Notes: generated by a model not told the origin, from the sequence alone. 64,000 nt of DNA from Martelella sp. NC20 (GCF_013459645.1 NZ_CP054861.1:354501-418500); one strand, 5' to 3'; positions 16,340 to 26,511 are shown, counted from the first letter of the stretch. A program made the numbers and translations.

Positions 16340-17767
16340 ATGTCGCACCACAGGAAATTCTTCATCAACGGCGCCTGGGTCGAACCGGATCGGCAGGAAA
16401 CGCTGGATGTCATCAATCCGGCGACCGAGGAGGCGATCACCGCGATCGCGCTCGGCCAGGCATCCGACGTGGACAAGGCTATCAAGGCCGCGCGGCGCGC
16501 ATTCGACAGCTTCTCGCGCACGACGCGCGAGGAGCGCCTGGCGCTGCTGGAGCGGGTGCTGGAATGCTACCGTGCGCGCGCCGACGATCTGGTCGAGGCC
16601 GTCATGAGCGAGATGGGCGCGCCGGTCAGGCTGGCGCGCGGCGCGCAGGTTCCGGTCGGCGCCTCCCATATCAGCAATACCCGCAAGGCGCTTGAGACTT
16701 TCGAATTCTCCGAGGAGCGCAACAAGGGCCTGATCGTGCGCGAGCCGATCGGCGTCTGCGCCCTGATCACGCCGTGGAACTGGCCGCTGAACCAGATCGC
16801 GGCCAAGGTCGCGCCGGCGCTGGCCACCGGCTGCACAGTGGTGCTGAAGCCCTCCGAAATCGCGCCGCTTTCGGCCATCATCTTCGCCGAGATCATGGAG
16901 GAGGCCGGCGTTCCGCCCGGCGTCTTCAACCTCGTCAACGGCACCGGTCCGGATGTCGGCCAGGTCATGGCCGGCCACGAAGACGTCGACATGGTCTCGT
17001 TCACCGGCTCGACCCGGGCCGGCATCATCGTCGCGAAAACCGCGGCCGACACGGTCAAGCGCGTGTGCCAGGAGCTTGGCGGCAAGTCGCCGAACATCGT
17101 GCTCGACGATGCCGACCTTGAAAAGGCGGTCGCAAGCGGCGTGCGCTCGTGCTTCCAGAATTCCGGCCAGTCCTGCGATGCGCCGACGCGGATGCTGGTG
17201 CCAGCCGCCAGGCATGAAGCGGCGCTGGAGATCGCCAGAAACACGGCGCTTTCCCTCAAGGTTGGCGACCCACGCCAGGAGGATACCGATCTCGGCCCGG
17301 TCGTAAGCCGCCAGCAATACGACAAGATCCAGGGGCTTATCGAAACGGCGATTGCCGAGGGCGCGACCCTTGTCGCCGGCGGCCCCGGCCGACCCGACGG
17401 CATCAATCGCGGCTATTACGTGAAGCCCACCGTCTTTGGCAATGTCGACAACGCCATGACGATTGCCCGCGAGGAGGTCTTCGGCCCGGTCTTGTCGGTG
17501 CTGTCCTACGAGAGCGAGGAGGAAGCGATCGAGATCGCCAACGACACGCCCTACGGCCTTGCCGCCTATGTGCAGTCGAACGATATCGACCATGCCCGCG
17601 ATGTCGCGACACGTCTTCGGGCCGGCAATGTAACGATCAACGATCCGGACTGGGACACCGCCATTCCCTTCGGCGGCTACAAGCAATCCGGCAATGGTCG
17701 GGAATTTGCCGACTGGGGCATGCATGATTTTCTCGAAATCAAGGGGATACGCGGCTACACGGCTTAA
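16340..17767 (+). CDS. NAD(P)-dependent aldehyde dehydrogenase
   Basis: A 475-residue aldehyde dehydrogenase. The cofactor and active-site elements are present: TPWNWPL (144-150, oxyanion Asn), FTGSTRAG (about 221-228), the general base in ELGGKS (E245), the nucleophilic cysteine in NSGQSCDAPTR (C279), and EVFGPVLSV near 393. The length is normal. The aldehyde used is not evident; the SCDAPTR variant is common in rhizobial ALDHs annotated as generic. A strong hairpin follows the stop (17799-17824), so transcription probably ends before the RidA gene. Confidence 0.9.
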   Translation: MSHHRKFFINGAWVEPDRQETLDVINPATEEAITAIALGQASDVDKAIKAARRAFDSFSRTTREERLALLERVLECYRARADDLVEAVMSEMGAPVRLARGAQVPVGASHISNTRKALETFEFSEERNKGLIVREPIGVCALITPWNWPLNQIAAKVAPALATGCTVVLKPSEIAPLSAIIFAEIMEEAGVPPGVFNLVNGTGPDVGQVMAGHEDVDMVSFTGSTRAGIIVAKTAADTVKRVCQELGGKSPNIVLDDADLEKAVASGVRSCFQNSGQSCDAPTRMLVPAARHEAALEIARNTALSLKVGDPRQEDTDLGPVVSRQQYDKIQGLIETAIAEGATLVAGGPGRPDGINRGYYVKPTVFGNVDNAMTIAREEVFGPVLSVLSYESEEEAIEIANDTPYGLAAYVQSNDIDHARDVATRLRAGNVTINDPDWDTAIPFGGYKQSGNGREFADWGMHDFLEIKGIRGYTA

Positions 17768-17798
17768 AATTCCCGAAAGAGACGCTACATTGGGGCGC

Positions 17799-17824
17799 GC
17801 CCGGCTGTGGCTTGACAGCCGGGC
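17799..17824 (+). terminator. Hairpin after the aldehyde dehydrogenase gene
   Basis: A perfect 10-bp stem (GCCCGGCTGT / ACAGCCGGGC) with a 6-base loop, followed by ATTATT. It lies 31 bp after the ALDH stop and 42 bp before the RidA start. The T-run is weak, so termination may be partial. Confidence 0.5.
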
Positions 17825-17866
17825 ATTATTGCGATCATGGGTCATGGCAATTTCGGAGACGGTTTC

Positions 17867-18256
17867 ATGAAAAAGAGCATCAACCCACACGGCGTGCGCA
17901 AACCGTTCGGAAATTACAGCCACGGCCTTTACGTGCCGCCCGGCGCGGGGCTGCTGGTGACGTCCGGCCAGCTTGGCATCGGCGCGGACGAGGTCATTCC
18001 GCGTTCGGTCAAGGGACAGGCGGAACTCTGTTTCGAGGCGATCAGCAAGATACTCGCGGAGGCCGATATGAGCTTTGCGGATGTGATCCGCATCAACGGT
18101 TATGTGACGATGCGCGAGGACTTTCCTGCCTATATGGAAGTCCGCGACCGCTTCATTTCCGATCCCCTGCCGGTCTCCACGCTGCTGATCGTCTCAGGCT
18201 TCACCCGCGCGGAATTTCTGGTCGAGGTCGAGGTGACCGCGGCCAGGGTCGTTTGA
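17867..18256 (+). CDS. RidA (YjgF/YER057c/UK114) family protein
   Basis: A 129-residue RidA-family protein. Typical family features are the N-terminal NPHG...KPFGNYSHGLYVPPGAGLLVTSGQLG and the DVIRINGYVTMREDF helix with a conserved Asn and acidic residues. RidA proteins hydrolyse reactive enamine/imine intermediates made by PLP enzymes. The start ATG 17867 has GGAGACGG upstream, better than the in-frame ATG at 17837. The arginine usual in the imine site (RxEIE-like ending) is replaced by the C-terminal EFLVEVEVTAARVV, so this may be a non-deaminase subfamily member. Confidence 0.85.
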   Translation: MKKSINPHGVRKPFGNYSHGLYVPPGAGLLVTSGQLGIGADEVIPRSVKGQAELCFEAISKILAEADMSFADVIRINGYVTMREDFPAYMEVRDRFISDPLPVSTLLIVSGFTRAEFLVEVEVTAARVV

Positions 18257-18287
18257 ACCCGACTTACCCCAAAGCCCGGAGCGGCGC

Positions 18288-18716
18288 ATGACAGAGATTG
18301 CACTTTCGACGGCACGGATAATCGCGGAAGGCGCGCTCGAGCATGCGCGCAAATCCGGTTTCAAGCCGATGGCGGTTGCGATCGTCGATGCCGGCGGCCG
18401 GCTGATCGCCTTCAATCGCGATGACGGCGCGGCGCCGGGCCGGTTCGAGCTTGCGCTTGCCAAGGCCAGCGGCTGTGTGATGCTCGGCGTCAGCGGGCGC
18501 GCGCTTGCGGCGCTCAACGCGTCAAACCCCGGCGTCGTCACCGCGGCTGGCGCCGCCTTCGGCGGCAAGCTGTTTCCGGCGGCCGGCGGCGTTCTTCTGA
18601 TGGATGGAAACGGCGCGGTGATCGGCGGGGTCGGCGTCTCCGGCGATGCGCCGGATAATGACGAGAAGGCGGCGGTGGCGGGCATCGAACGCGCGGGCCT
18701 CGCCTATCAGGCCTGA
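18288..18716 (+). CDS. HbpS/GlcG-like protein (PF03928)
   Basis: A 142-residue protein of the heme-binding/GlcG family (HbpS-like). It begins with a helix (LSTARIIAEGALEHARKSGF), then MAVAIVDAGGRLIAFNRDDGA and a glycine-rich GGVGVSGDAPDNDEKAAVAGI ending, the family signature. It starts 31 bp after the RidA gene and is probably co-transcribed. Members either bind heme or are small accessory proteins in catabolic operons; the linked ALDH and RidA favour the catabolic alternative. Confidence 0.82.
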   Translation: MTEIALSTARIIAEGALEHARKSGFKPMAVAIVDAGGRLIAFNRDDGAAPGRFELALAKASGCVMLGVSGRALAALNASNPGVVTAAGAAFGGKLFPAAGGVLLMDGNGAVIGGVGVSGDAPDNDEKAAVAGIERAGLAYQA

Positions 18717-18741
18717 AGCGGCAACCGCCCCTGTCACGGGA

Positions 18742-19647
18742 TCAATCAACCGCCTCCGCCACCAGCGCGCCGCGCGCGGCGATGACGCGGGCGGAAAGCG
18801 CTGCGGCCTGCCCGATGGCGTCAGTGAGGCTTTCGCCCCGTGAAAGCGCCGCGATCAATCCGGCGTTGAAGCTGTCACCCGCGGCCGTGGTGTCTACGAC
18901 CTTTGCAGCCGGCGTCGGCTGGAAGGTGATCGCGCCGTCCGCGCCTGATTGGGCATGGATCGTATCGACGCCGTTCTTGACGATCACCGACTTCACGCCG
19001 CTTGCCCGGTATCGCGCGATCGTGGCCTGCGGGTTTTCATCTCCGAACGCCGCGCTATCCTCGTCAAACGATGGCAGGACCATGTCGCTGATTTCGGCGG
19101 CCCTCATGATGGTCTCGGCCATCACTTCGCGCGAGGGCCATAGCCTGAGGCGCATATTGGGATCGAAGGCGATCACCGTGCCCGCCCTGCGCGCCTCAGC
19201 CAGCACATCCAGAAGCGTCCCGTGATCGGCCTCGTCGACCACGGCCATGGTGATGCCGGAAAACAGGACAAGCTCCCTGCCCCGCACGGCAGCCTCCAGT
19301 GCCGCTCGATCCGCCGCAAGCCGCTTGGCGGCGGACTGGCCGCGCCAGTAGGAAAACGAACGCTCGCCATCCTTCAACGCGATCATGTATAGCCCGACCG
19401 TGCGATCCGGGACACGGCGGACGCTGCCGGTCCCGACGCCCGATTTCTCCATGAAGGCGAGCATCTCGTCGGAAACCGTGTCCGTGCCGACGGCGGTGAA
19501 ATAGTCGACCGTGGCATCCTCGGGCAGAAGTCTCGCCAGATACCAGGCGGCGTTGAAGGTGTCACCGGCAAAGCCGCGCATATAGGCGCCATCGGTGCGC
19601 GGCGCCATCTCGACCATGCATTCGCCGATACTGAGGATGTTTTTCAT
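18742..19647 (-). CDS. kdgK: 2-dehydro-3-deoxygluconokinase-like sugar kinase (PfkB family)
   Basis: A 301-residue PfkB-family kinase closest in layout to KDG kinase, which phosphorylates 2-keto-3-deoxygluconate in the cytoplasm. The N-terminal motif SIGECMVEMAP and GFAGDTFNAAWYLARLL (about 25-41) match KdgK, and the C-terminal PfkB signature DTTAAGDSFNAGLIAAL carries the catalytic Asp of GDSF. FDPNMRLRLW is also typical. It overlaps the start of nothing but is overlapped at its 5' end by the GntR gene stop (ATGA at 19644-19647), so the two form an operon. Confidence 0.85.
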   Translation of the reverse strand: MKNILSIGECMVEMAPRTDGAYMRGFAGDTFNAAWYLARLLPEDATVDYFTAVGTDTVSDEMLAFMEKSGVGTGSVRRVPDRTVGLYMIALKDGERSFSYWRGQSAAKRLAADRAALEAAVRGRELVLFSGITMAVVDEADHGTLLDVLAEARRAGTVIAFDPNMRLRLWPSREVMAETIMRAAEISDMVLPSFDEDSAAFGDENPQATIARYRASGVKSVIVKNGVDTIHAQSGADGAITFQPTPAAKVVDTTAAGDSFNAGLIAALSRGESLTDAIGQAAALSARVIAARGALVAEAVD

Positions 19648-20327
19648 TCTTGGTCCTGATCGAAAAGGTTAGGATTGTCCTCATGGATACGCTCTATGCT
19701 GGCGGCGATCCGGGAAAGGTGATGGCGGGTCGCCGCAACCGCGGCATGCGCGTCGCGCGCCCTGATCGCGCTGACGATATCGCGATGCTCGGCCAGTGCA
19801 TCATGGGCCGTGAAGGACAGCGAGAGGAAGCGGATGCGATCCATGTGGGCCTTGTGCTCCCGGATCAACGTCCAGGCGTAGTCATGGCCCGCCAGCGCGC
19901 AAATCCGGTGATGAAGCGCATCATCCAGGCGGTGAAAACCCATGCGGTCGTCGGCCTCCACCGCCTTGCGCTGATTATCGAGCAACCCGTCAAGCATGGC
20001 GAAATCGGCGTCCGTGCCCATTTCCGCCGCAGCCGTAACGGTCGCCGCTTCCAGCGCGGTACGAATGAAAAGCGCCTGCATCACCGCCTCGACCGAGATC
20101 GGCGACACCAGCGTGGCGCGCTGCGGCCGGACCAGCAGAAATCCGCGTTGCGAGAGCCGGTAGAATGCATCGCGCACCGGCTGGCGCGAGACGCCCAGCT
20201 TGCGGGCGACCTCGGCTTCCGACAACTTCGTGCCCGGCGGCAGATCATTCTCGATGACCTGGCGATAGAGCCTGTCATAGATGAGATCGGTCACCGTTTG
20301 CCGGGTTTGTTCGATACTGGCTGTCAC
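19644..20327 (-). CDS. GntR-family regulator (FadR/FCD subgroup)
   Basis: A 227-residue regulator. Residues about 10-75 form the GntR winged helix (PPGTKLSEAEVARKLGVSRQPVRDAFYRLSQRGFLLVRPQRAT). The C-terminal all-helical FCD domain keeps metal/ligand residues D, H and H (HRLDDALHHRICALAGHDY and HLSRIAASIERIH). It is translationally coupled to the sugar kinase, which suggests it controls uronate or KDG breakdown. A short imperfect palindrome (ACTAACATATTAGAGT, 20354-20369) lies just upstream and may be its own operator. Confidence 0.88.
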   Translation of the reverse strand: MTASIEQTRQTVTDLIYDRLYRQVIENDLPPGTKLSEAEVARKLGVSRQPVRDAFYRLSQRGFLLVRPQRATLVSPISVEAVMQALFIRTALEAATVTAAAEMGTDADFAMLDGLLDNQRKAVEADDRMGFHRLDDALHHRICALAGHDYAWTLIREHKAHMDRIRFLSLSFTAHDALAEHRDIVSAIRARDAHAAVAATRHHLSRIAASIERIHEDNPNLFDQDQE

Positions 20328-20691
20328 GCGGGCTCCGTGAAGAGAATTCGCATACTAACATATTAGAGTCGCGGCCAAATGCAAAGCGTCAGGAAGCCGT
20401 ACATGCCCCGTTGGGGCCATCCGCCGACTGGAAGCAGGCAGGTGCGCATTCATGCCAGCCTTGTTTTGTCCGCAGTTTGGGAAGAAAGCGATGAGCGCCG
20501 TTCACGCGGTGAAGGACATGAACACCGGATTAACGTAAGTTTCATCGCACATTAACGATAAGCTTCTTATCTTACTCATGTATTTACCTCTTTGATTACA
20601 GAACCTTAATAAAAGTTGTAAATTGGAGTCAGGTATATTGCATGCAAGCTTGACGTGTGCCACAAATAGCCATCGAACGAAAGGACATCCC
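20328..20691. promoter_or_regulatory. Divergent control region, GntR gene / iron operon
   Basis: 364 bp with a marked AT-rich part at about 20510-20650. Visible palindromes are GATAAGCTTCTTATC (20557-20571, 6-bp arms) and TTGCATGCAA (20638-20647). Either could be a metalloregulator or redox-regulator site for the ferritin-feoAB operon. I do not see a canonical Fur, Irr (ICE), RirA or FNR box. The ferritin ATG has AAAGGAC 8-10 bases upstream. No gene is visible here. Confidence 0.45.
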
Positions 20692-21195
20692 ATGACAGTC
20701 ACCAATTCAGGAGCGCTTGCGCCGCAACTCAACGAGTTGCTGAACGGCGAAATGGAGGCCGCGCGTTTCTATTTCCAGGCCGCCGCCTGGTGCAACCAGC
20801 GCAACATGGCCGGTTGCCAGGCCTTTCTTCTGGCGCAGGCCACCGAGGAACTGGACCATATGCACCGCTTTCTGGCCTATCTGTTCGACCTCGACTTCGC
20901 GGTCAGGATTGCCGACATGCAGGCCCCGAAAATCGAGGCGCAGACGCCGCGCGAGCTGTTTGCGGCCATTCTCGAAACCGAAAGGAAAGTGACCCGCAAC
21001 ATCTACGCCGCCACCACCCGCGCCGAGGAGGAAGGCGACCACGCCACCTTCGAGTTCCTGCAGTGGTTCGTGCGCGAACAGCGCGAGGAGGAAACCCTGT
21101 TTTCCGCCATCCTCGACAAGATCGACCTGATCGGCGACGGCCCGCATTCCAATTATTTCATCGACCGGGAAATCGGTTCTTCCAGAAAGGAATAG
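20692..21195 (+). CDS. Ferritin-like iron storage protein
   Basis: A 167-residue four-helix ferritin, which oxidises Fe(II) and stores it in the cytoplasm. Ferroxidase-site motifs are in order: ELLNGEMEAARFYFQA (E20), ATEELDHMHRF (E53, H56) and a late EFLQWFVREQREEETLF helix with E and Q ligands. A longer frame starts at 20623, but ATG 20692 has a good Shine-Dalgarno and removes a non-conserved leader. It is the first gene of an operon with feoA, feoB and a GUN4-domain gene, an unusual pairing of ferrous uptake with storage. Confidence 0.87.
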   Translation: MTVTNSGALAPQLNELLNGEMEAARFYFQAAAWCNQRNMAGCQAFLLAQATEELDHMHRFLAYLFDLDFAVRIADMQAPKIEAQTPRELFAAILETERKVTRNIYAATTRAEEEGDHATFEFLQWFVREQREEETLFSAILDKIDLIGDGPHSNYFIDREIGSSRKE

Positions 21196-21197
21196 CG

Positions 21198-21476
21198 ATG
21201 AACGATCCGACCATGGAGACGGCGCTGGAGGGTCGCATCGTCTCTCTTGAAAGCCTTCAGCCCGGCGAAAGCGGCATTGTCGAGATCGTCGAGGCCGGCA
21301 GTTTCGAAAACGGGCTTTCGGTGCGGCTGCGCGCGCTCGGATTGAGCAGCAGCCATCAGGTTTCCATGGTGCGGCGCGGATGGTTCGGAGGCCCGCTCGT
21401 GGTGCGCGCCGGAAAGGCCACCGAGATCGCCATTCGCCGCGCCGAAGCGGAACTCGTCAAGGTCCGCAAGATCTGA
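21198..21476 (+). CDS. feoA: FeoA-domain protein
   Basis: A 92-residue FeoA protein with the SH3-like fold: SLESLQPGESGIVEIVEAGS, RLRALGLSSSHQVSMVRRGWFGGPLVV and RAGKATEIAIRRAEAELVKV. FeoA is a cytoplasmic partner required by FeoB for ferrous iron import. It starts 2 bp after the ferritin stop with AGAAAGGAAT as ribosome-binding site. Its LRALGL and the final AEAELVKV segments match the family core. Confidence 0.88.
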   Translation: MNDPTMETALEGRIVSLESLQPGESGIVEIVEAGSFENGLSVRLRALGLSSSHQVSMVRRGWFGGPLVVRAGKATEIAIRRAEAELVKVRKI

Positions 21477-21481
21477 AAGCC

Positions 21482-21512
21482 TTGCAGCCCGCGCGTCCAG
21501 CACGGGCTGCAA
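21482..21512 (+). promoter_or_regulatory. Intra-operon hairpin between feoA and feoB
   Basis: TTGCAGCCCG (21482-21491) pairs perfectly with CGGGCTGCAA (21503-21512) around an 11-base loop, 6 bp after the feoA stop. There is no T-run, so it is more likely an RNA-processing or partial-attenuation element in the 133-bp feoA-feoB gap than a full terminator. Confidence 0.5.
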
Positions 21513-21609
21513 CACCGAAAGAGGCCGCAAAGGCACATCGGATCAGTCGCTGAACTGAAACGCCGGACAAGGGCCGACCGCCCTGCCTGATCGGGAACGG
21601 ATATTTTCG

Positions 21610-23448
21610 ATGAGCCACTGCGCACCCGCTGAAGCCAATTTCGACCGCAACGACATTCCACGCATCGCCATGATCGGCCAACCCAACACCGGCAAGTCGA
21701 TGCTTTACAACCGCATTACCGGCGCAAGCGCCTATGTCGGCAACTGGCCCGGCATTACCGTCTCGCTTTCCAATGCACGGGTAAGCCTTTCCGGCCGCGA
21801 ACTGGAGTTCGTCGACCTCCCCGGCATTTACGATCTCGAGGGTTTTTCCGAGGATGAAACGGTCGTTGCCGACTTTCTGAAGACCTATGCGGTCGACCTT
21901 GTCATCATCGTCATCAATGCCAGCCAGATCGACCGCCAGATCCTGATGCCGTTGCAGGTCAAGCAGCTCGGCCTGCCAGCCGTCGTCATGCTCAACATGG
22001 CGGATGAGGCCCGCAAGGCCGACATTCAGATCGATACGGAAGCGCTTTCCGTCCGCCTTGGCCTGCCGGTTCACCTCATCAGCGCCAAATATGGCGAGGG
22101 CTATCCGGAGGCGATCGCCAGCGTTGACGCCGCGCTCGCCGCCCGCGCCGACACGCCCCCCGCCCTTGCCGATTATGAAGGGCTGCGCGCCACGCTGATG
22201 AGCGAGGAAACCCTTGCCGAAACGCTTTCCGGCGCCGTCGTCTATCCCGAAAACCCGCCCGAGACGCTGACCGCGAAACTCGACCGCTTCCTGCTGCATC
22301 CGGTCTTCGGCCTGCCGCTGTTCTTCGCGGTGATGCTGTTGGTCTTCTATATCGTCTGGATCATCGGCCTGCCGTCGCAGGACTGGGTCGGCGCGATCAC
22401 CGGCTGGATCCAGAGCCGCATTCTCGAACCGGTGCTCGACCTCGGGCCGGGATGGCTGAAGAACTTCGTCATCAACGGCATCTGGCTCGGCGTCGCCACT
22501 GTCGCATCCTTCGTGCCGCTGATCATGCTGTTCTTCTTCTGCATGGCGGCCGTCGAGGACAGCGGCTACCTGTCGCGCGCGGCCTATCTGATGGACACCT
22601 GGATGCGCCGCATCGGCCTCGACGGGCGTTCCTTCGTGATGCAGATGATGGGCTTCGGCTGCAACGTGCCGGCGCTGATGGGAACGCGGGTGATGCGCTC
22701 GCAGCCCCTGCGCCTGCTGTCGATGCTGATCATCCCGTTCTCGCTGTGTTCGGCGCGGCTGGCGGTGTTCGTGTTCATCATCGCCGCCGTTTTTCCGCCG
22801 GCACAGGCTCCGCTCGTGCTGTTCTCCTTCTACGTCATTTCCTTTGCCGCAGCCTTTCTGGCAGCCGCCATCTTCAGCCGGTCAAAACAATTCAAGAATA
22901 CCGAGCCCTTCGTTCTGGAGCTTCCGCCCTACCGGGTTCCGACCATCCGTCAGGTCTGGCTGCGCGGCTATGGCGAATTGCGCGAATTCCTGCACCGGGC
23001 GACCAATTTCATCATCATCGGCACGATCGCGGTCTGGTTCCTCACCAACTTCCCGACCAACGCCACCGGCCTCGACACCTGGGGCGGACAGCTCGGCGAA
23101 CTGCTGCAACCGGTCATGGCGCCGATCGGCATCAATCCCTATCTGACGCTGGCGCTGATCTTCGGCTTCATCGCCAAGGAAGTGGTGATCGGGTCGCTGT
23201 CGACCATCTACGCCATGTCCTCCGGCCTCGTCGCCCACCAGATCGCGACGACGGTGTCGCCGGCCGCCGCCTATTCCTTCTGCCTGTTCTGCCTGCTCTA
23301 CACGCCCTGCCTGACCACGGTCGCGACCGTGAAGGCGGAAAGCCGGTCATGGTGGTTCATGATCTTCTCGCTGGTCGTCTCGCTGATCTATGCATGGCTG
23401 GTCGCCTTCGCCTTCTACCAGGGCGCCCTTCTGCTGGGCTGGAAATAG
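21610..23448 (+). CDS. feoB: Ferrous iron transporter FeoB
   Basis: A 612-residue FeoB. The N-terminal cytoplasmic G domain has G1 GQPNTGKS (23-30), G3 DLPGIYDL and G4 NMAD. About ten membrane helices follow, with the two gate motifs: GFGCNVPALMGTRVM (Cys gate) and YTPCLTTVATVKAE. The protein imports Fe(II) across the inner membrane. At 612 residues it is shorter than E. coli FeoB (about 770), chiefly by lacking extra linker and C-terminal sequence. It is followed after 9 bp by the GUN4-domain gene. Confidence 0.95.
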   Translation: MSHCAPAEANFDRNDIPRIAMIGQPNTGKSMLYNRITGASAYVGNWPGITVSLSNARVSLSGRELEFVDLPGIYDLEGFSEDETVVADFLKTYAVDLVIIVINASQIDRQILMPLQVKQLGLPAVVMLNMADEARKADIQIDTEALSVRLGLPVHLISAKYGEGYPEAIASVDAALAARADTPPALADYEGLRATLMSEETLAETLSGAVVYPENPPETLTAKLDRFLLHPVFGLPLFFAVMLLVFYIVWIIGLPSQDWVGAITGWIQSRILEPVLDLGPGWLKNFVINGIWLGVATVASFVPLIMLFFFCMAAVEDSGYLSRAAYLMDTWMRRIGLDGRSFVMQMMGFGCNVPALMGTRVMRSQPLRLLSMLIIPFSLCSARLAVFVFIIAAVFPPAQAPLVLFSFYVISFAAAFLAAAIFSRSKQFKNTEPFVLELPPYRVPTIRQVWLRGYGELREFLHRATNFIIIGTIAVWFLTNFPTNATGLDTWGGQLGELLQPVMAPIGINPYLTLALIFGFIAKEVVIGSLSTIYAMSSGLVAHQIATTVSPAAAYSFCLFCLLYTPCLTTVATVKAESRSWWFMIFSLVVSLIYAWLVAFAFYQGALLLGWK

Positions 23449-23457
23449 GAGCGGGCG

Positions 23458-24084
23458 ATGAACAGGCTTTTGAGGAACAAGACCCTTCTCGCCGTCTGCG
23501 CCGTCATCGCGGTCATTGTCGTCAGCGCGCTGACCTTTCTCGAGGGAACGGCCGCGCATGATCCGGCGCGCCGTTACGAAGATATGCGCGCCGATCTCGC
23601 CACAGGCGATTTTCGCGCTGCCAATACCGAGGCCTCGGAAATCGCCCTGATCCTTGCCAACCGCACCAATGAAGGCTGGCTCGGCAGGGATGACGTCGAC
23701 CGCCTGCCCTGCGCCGATATCCTCTATATCGACCGGCTGTTTTCCGAAGCCTCCGGCGGCAGGTTCGGGCTTTCGGCCCAGCGGGATGTGCTGGAAACCC
23801 TTCCGGCGGGCGGCGCGGACGGCGCACGCCTGTCGGAAACACCGGATCGGCTTGTCGCTTTCGGCGATGCGGTCGGCTGGCGCAAGAACGGCGAATGGCT
23901 GACCTATGATGCGATGACATTCTCGCCCGAGGACGCGCCCAAAGGCCATCTGCCGGTGTTCAAGCCTGAAGACGGGATCCGCGCGCCGTTCAAATCCCGT
24001 GACGGCCGACCACAGACCGGCGGCGCGCTGTTCGATCTTCTGGAACAGAGGCTCGGGCAATGCGCGACGGCGGCGGCCGGCTGA
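23458..24084 (+). CDS. Membrane-anchored GUN4-domain (porphyrin-binding-like) protein
   Basis: A 208-residue protein. A single hydrophobic segment (about residues 9-28, after RLLRNK) would anchor it with the rest outside the cytoplasm. Residues about 45-166 match the GUN4 domain closely: LATGDFRAANTEAS (48-60), RLPCADILYIDRLF (82-95), GRFGLSAQ (101-108), FGDAVGWRKNGEWLTY (135-150) and APKGHLP (160-166). In cyanobacteria and plants GUN4 binds protoporphyrin IX and Mg-protoporphyrin and aids Mg-chelatase. This genome segment shows no photosynthesis genes. The gene starts 9 bp after feoB with AGGAG and is clearly operonic with feoAB. Role is unknown; porphyrin or heme sensing in iron uptake is an inference. 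Confidence 0.8.
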   Translation: MNRLLRNKTLLAVCAVIAVIVVSALTFLEGTAAHDPARRYEDMRADLATGDFRAANTEASEIALILANRTNEGWLGRDDVDRLPCADILYIDRLFSEASGGRFGLSAQRDVLETLPAGGADGARLSETPDRLVAFGDAVGWRKNGEWLTYDAMTFSPEDAPKGHLPVFKPEDGIRAPFKSRDGRPQTGGALFDLLEQRLGQCATAAAG

Positions 24085-24114
24085 AGGCAGCGGTTCGCCC
24101 ATCCCGGACTTGCG

Positions 24115-24462
24115 CTACGGATGCGGAACCGGAAAACCGTGACGTTCGGACAGGACGGCAAGGATCGCATCCTTGTCGGATACGAAGGCGTGGCCTTCAT
24201 GGATGCCGGTCTGTATTGGCGAGGTCGCGCCATCGGCGAGCACCAGCAGGGGCAGAGACTGGTTTTCGATCCCCGCCAGAGCGATCGCCTCGAGACGGGG
24301 ACGCGGCCATGCGATGCGCTCGACGTCGAGACGGGCGGCAAGCGCCGGGAAGGAAGCCAGAACCCCTTCCATCAGCGCACAATGCCAGCAATAGAATATC
24401 CGGCCGGGATAGGCGGGATCCGCAAACCCCGGTGACAGAAGAACAAGCCTGTCGCGCTGCAT
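24115..24462 (-). CDS. DUF3088-family protein
   Basis: A 115-residue protein starting MQRDRLVLLSPGFADPAYPG and containing YCWHCALMEGVL with a CxxC (WHC) pair near residue 25-28, then LDVERIAWPRPRLEAI. This layout matches DUF3088, small thioredoxin-like-fold proteins with the CWHC motif. ATG 24462 is chosen because it gives the family N-terminus; the open frame runs on upstream without homology. It is tail-to-tail with the GUN4-domain gene (30 bp apart) and divergent from typA. No function is established; a redox role for the CxxC is plausible. Confidence 0.72.
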   Translation of the reverse strand: MQRDRLVLLSPGFADPAYPGRIFYCWHCALMEGVLASFPALAARLDVERIAWPRPRLEAIALAGIENQSLPLLVLADGATSPIQTGIHEGHAFVSDKDAILAVLSERHGFPVPHP

Positions 24463-24631
24463 CGCGAACCCTCCGTTGCGGCCCCTCTCTAGCACACAGC
24501 CGAGCGGCCGGCGCCGCTGCCACAAAACATTCTCTTTCGTTTTCGTCAAAATGTGTGTATGAGCGCCCCCATGAGTATCGGGCGCCTCCTCCCAAAGCAT
24601 TGACTGCGCCCCAGCCCCAGAGATTTTACAC

Positions 24632-26455
<1,824 letters not shown>

Positions 26456-26480
26456 TCGGTCGGAGATACGAATTTGAGCA

Positions 26481-26511
26481 AACCCGGCCCATGTGGCCGG
26501 GTTCTTTTTTG
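26481..26511 (+). terminator. Intrinsic terminator after typA
   Basis: A 9-bp perfect stem AACCCGGCC / GGCCGGGTT with loop CATGT, followed by CTTTTTTG. It lies 26 bp after the typA stop. Confidence 0.85.

Noticed and set aside
20557..20571. A Fur, Irr or RirA box before the ferritin gene
   Set aside because: The palindromes seen do not match the consensus of these regulators well enough; recorded only as unexplained inverted repeats.
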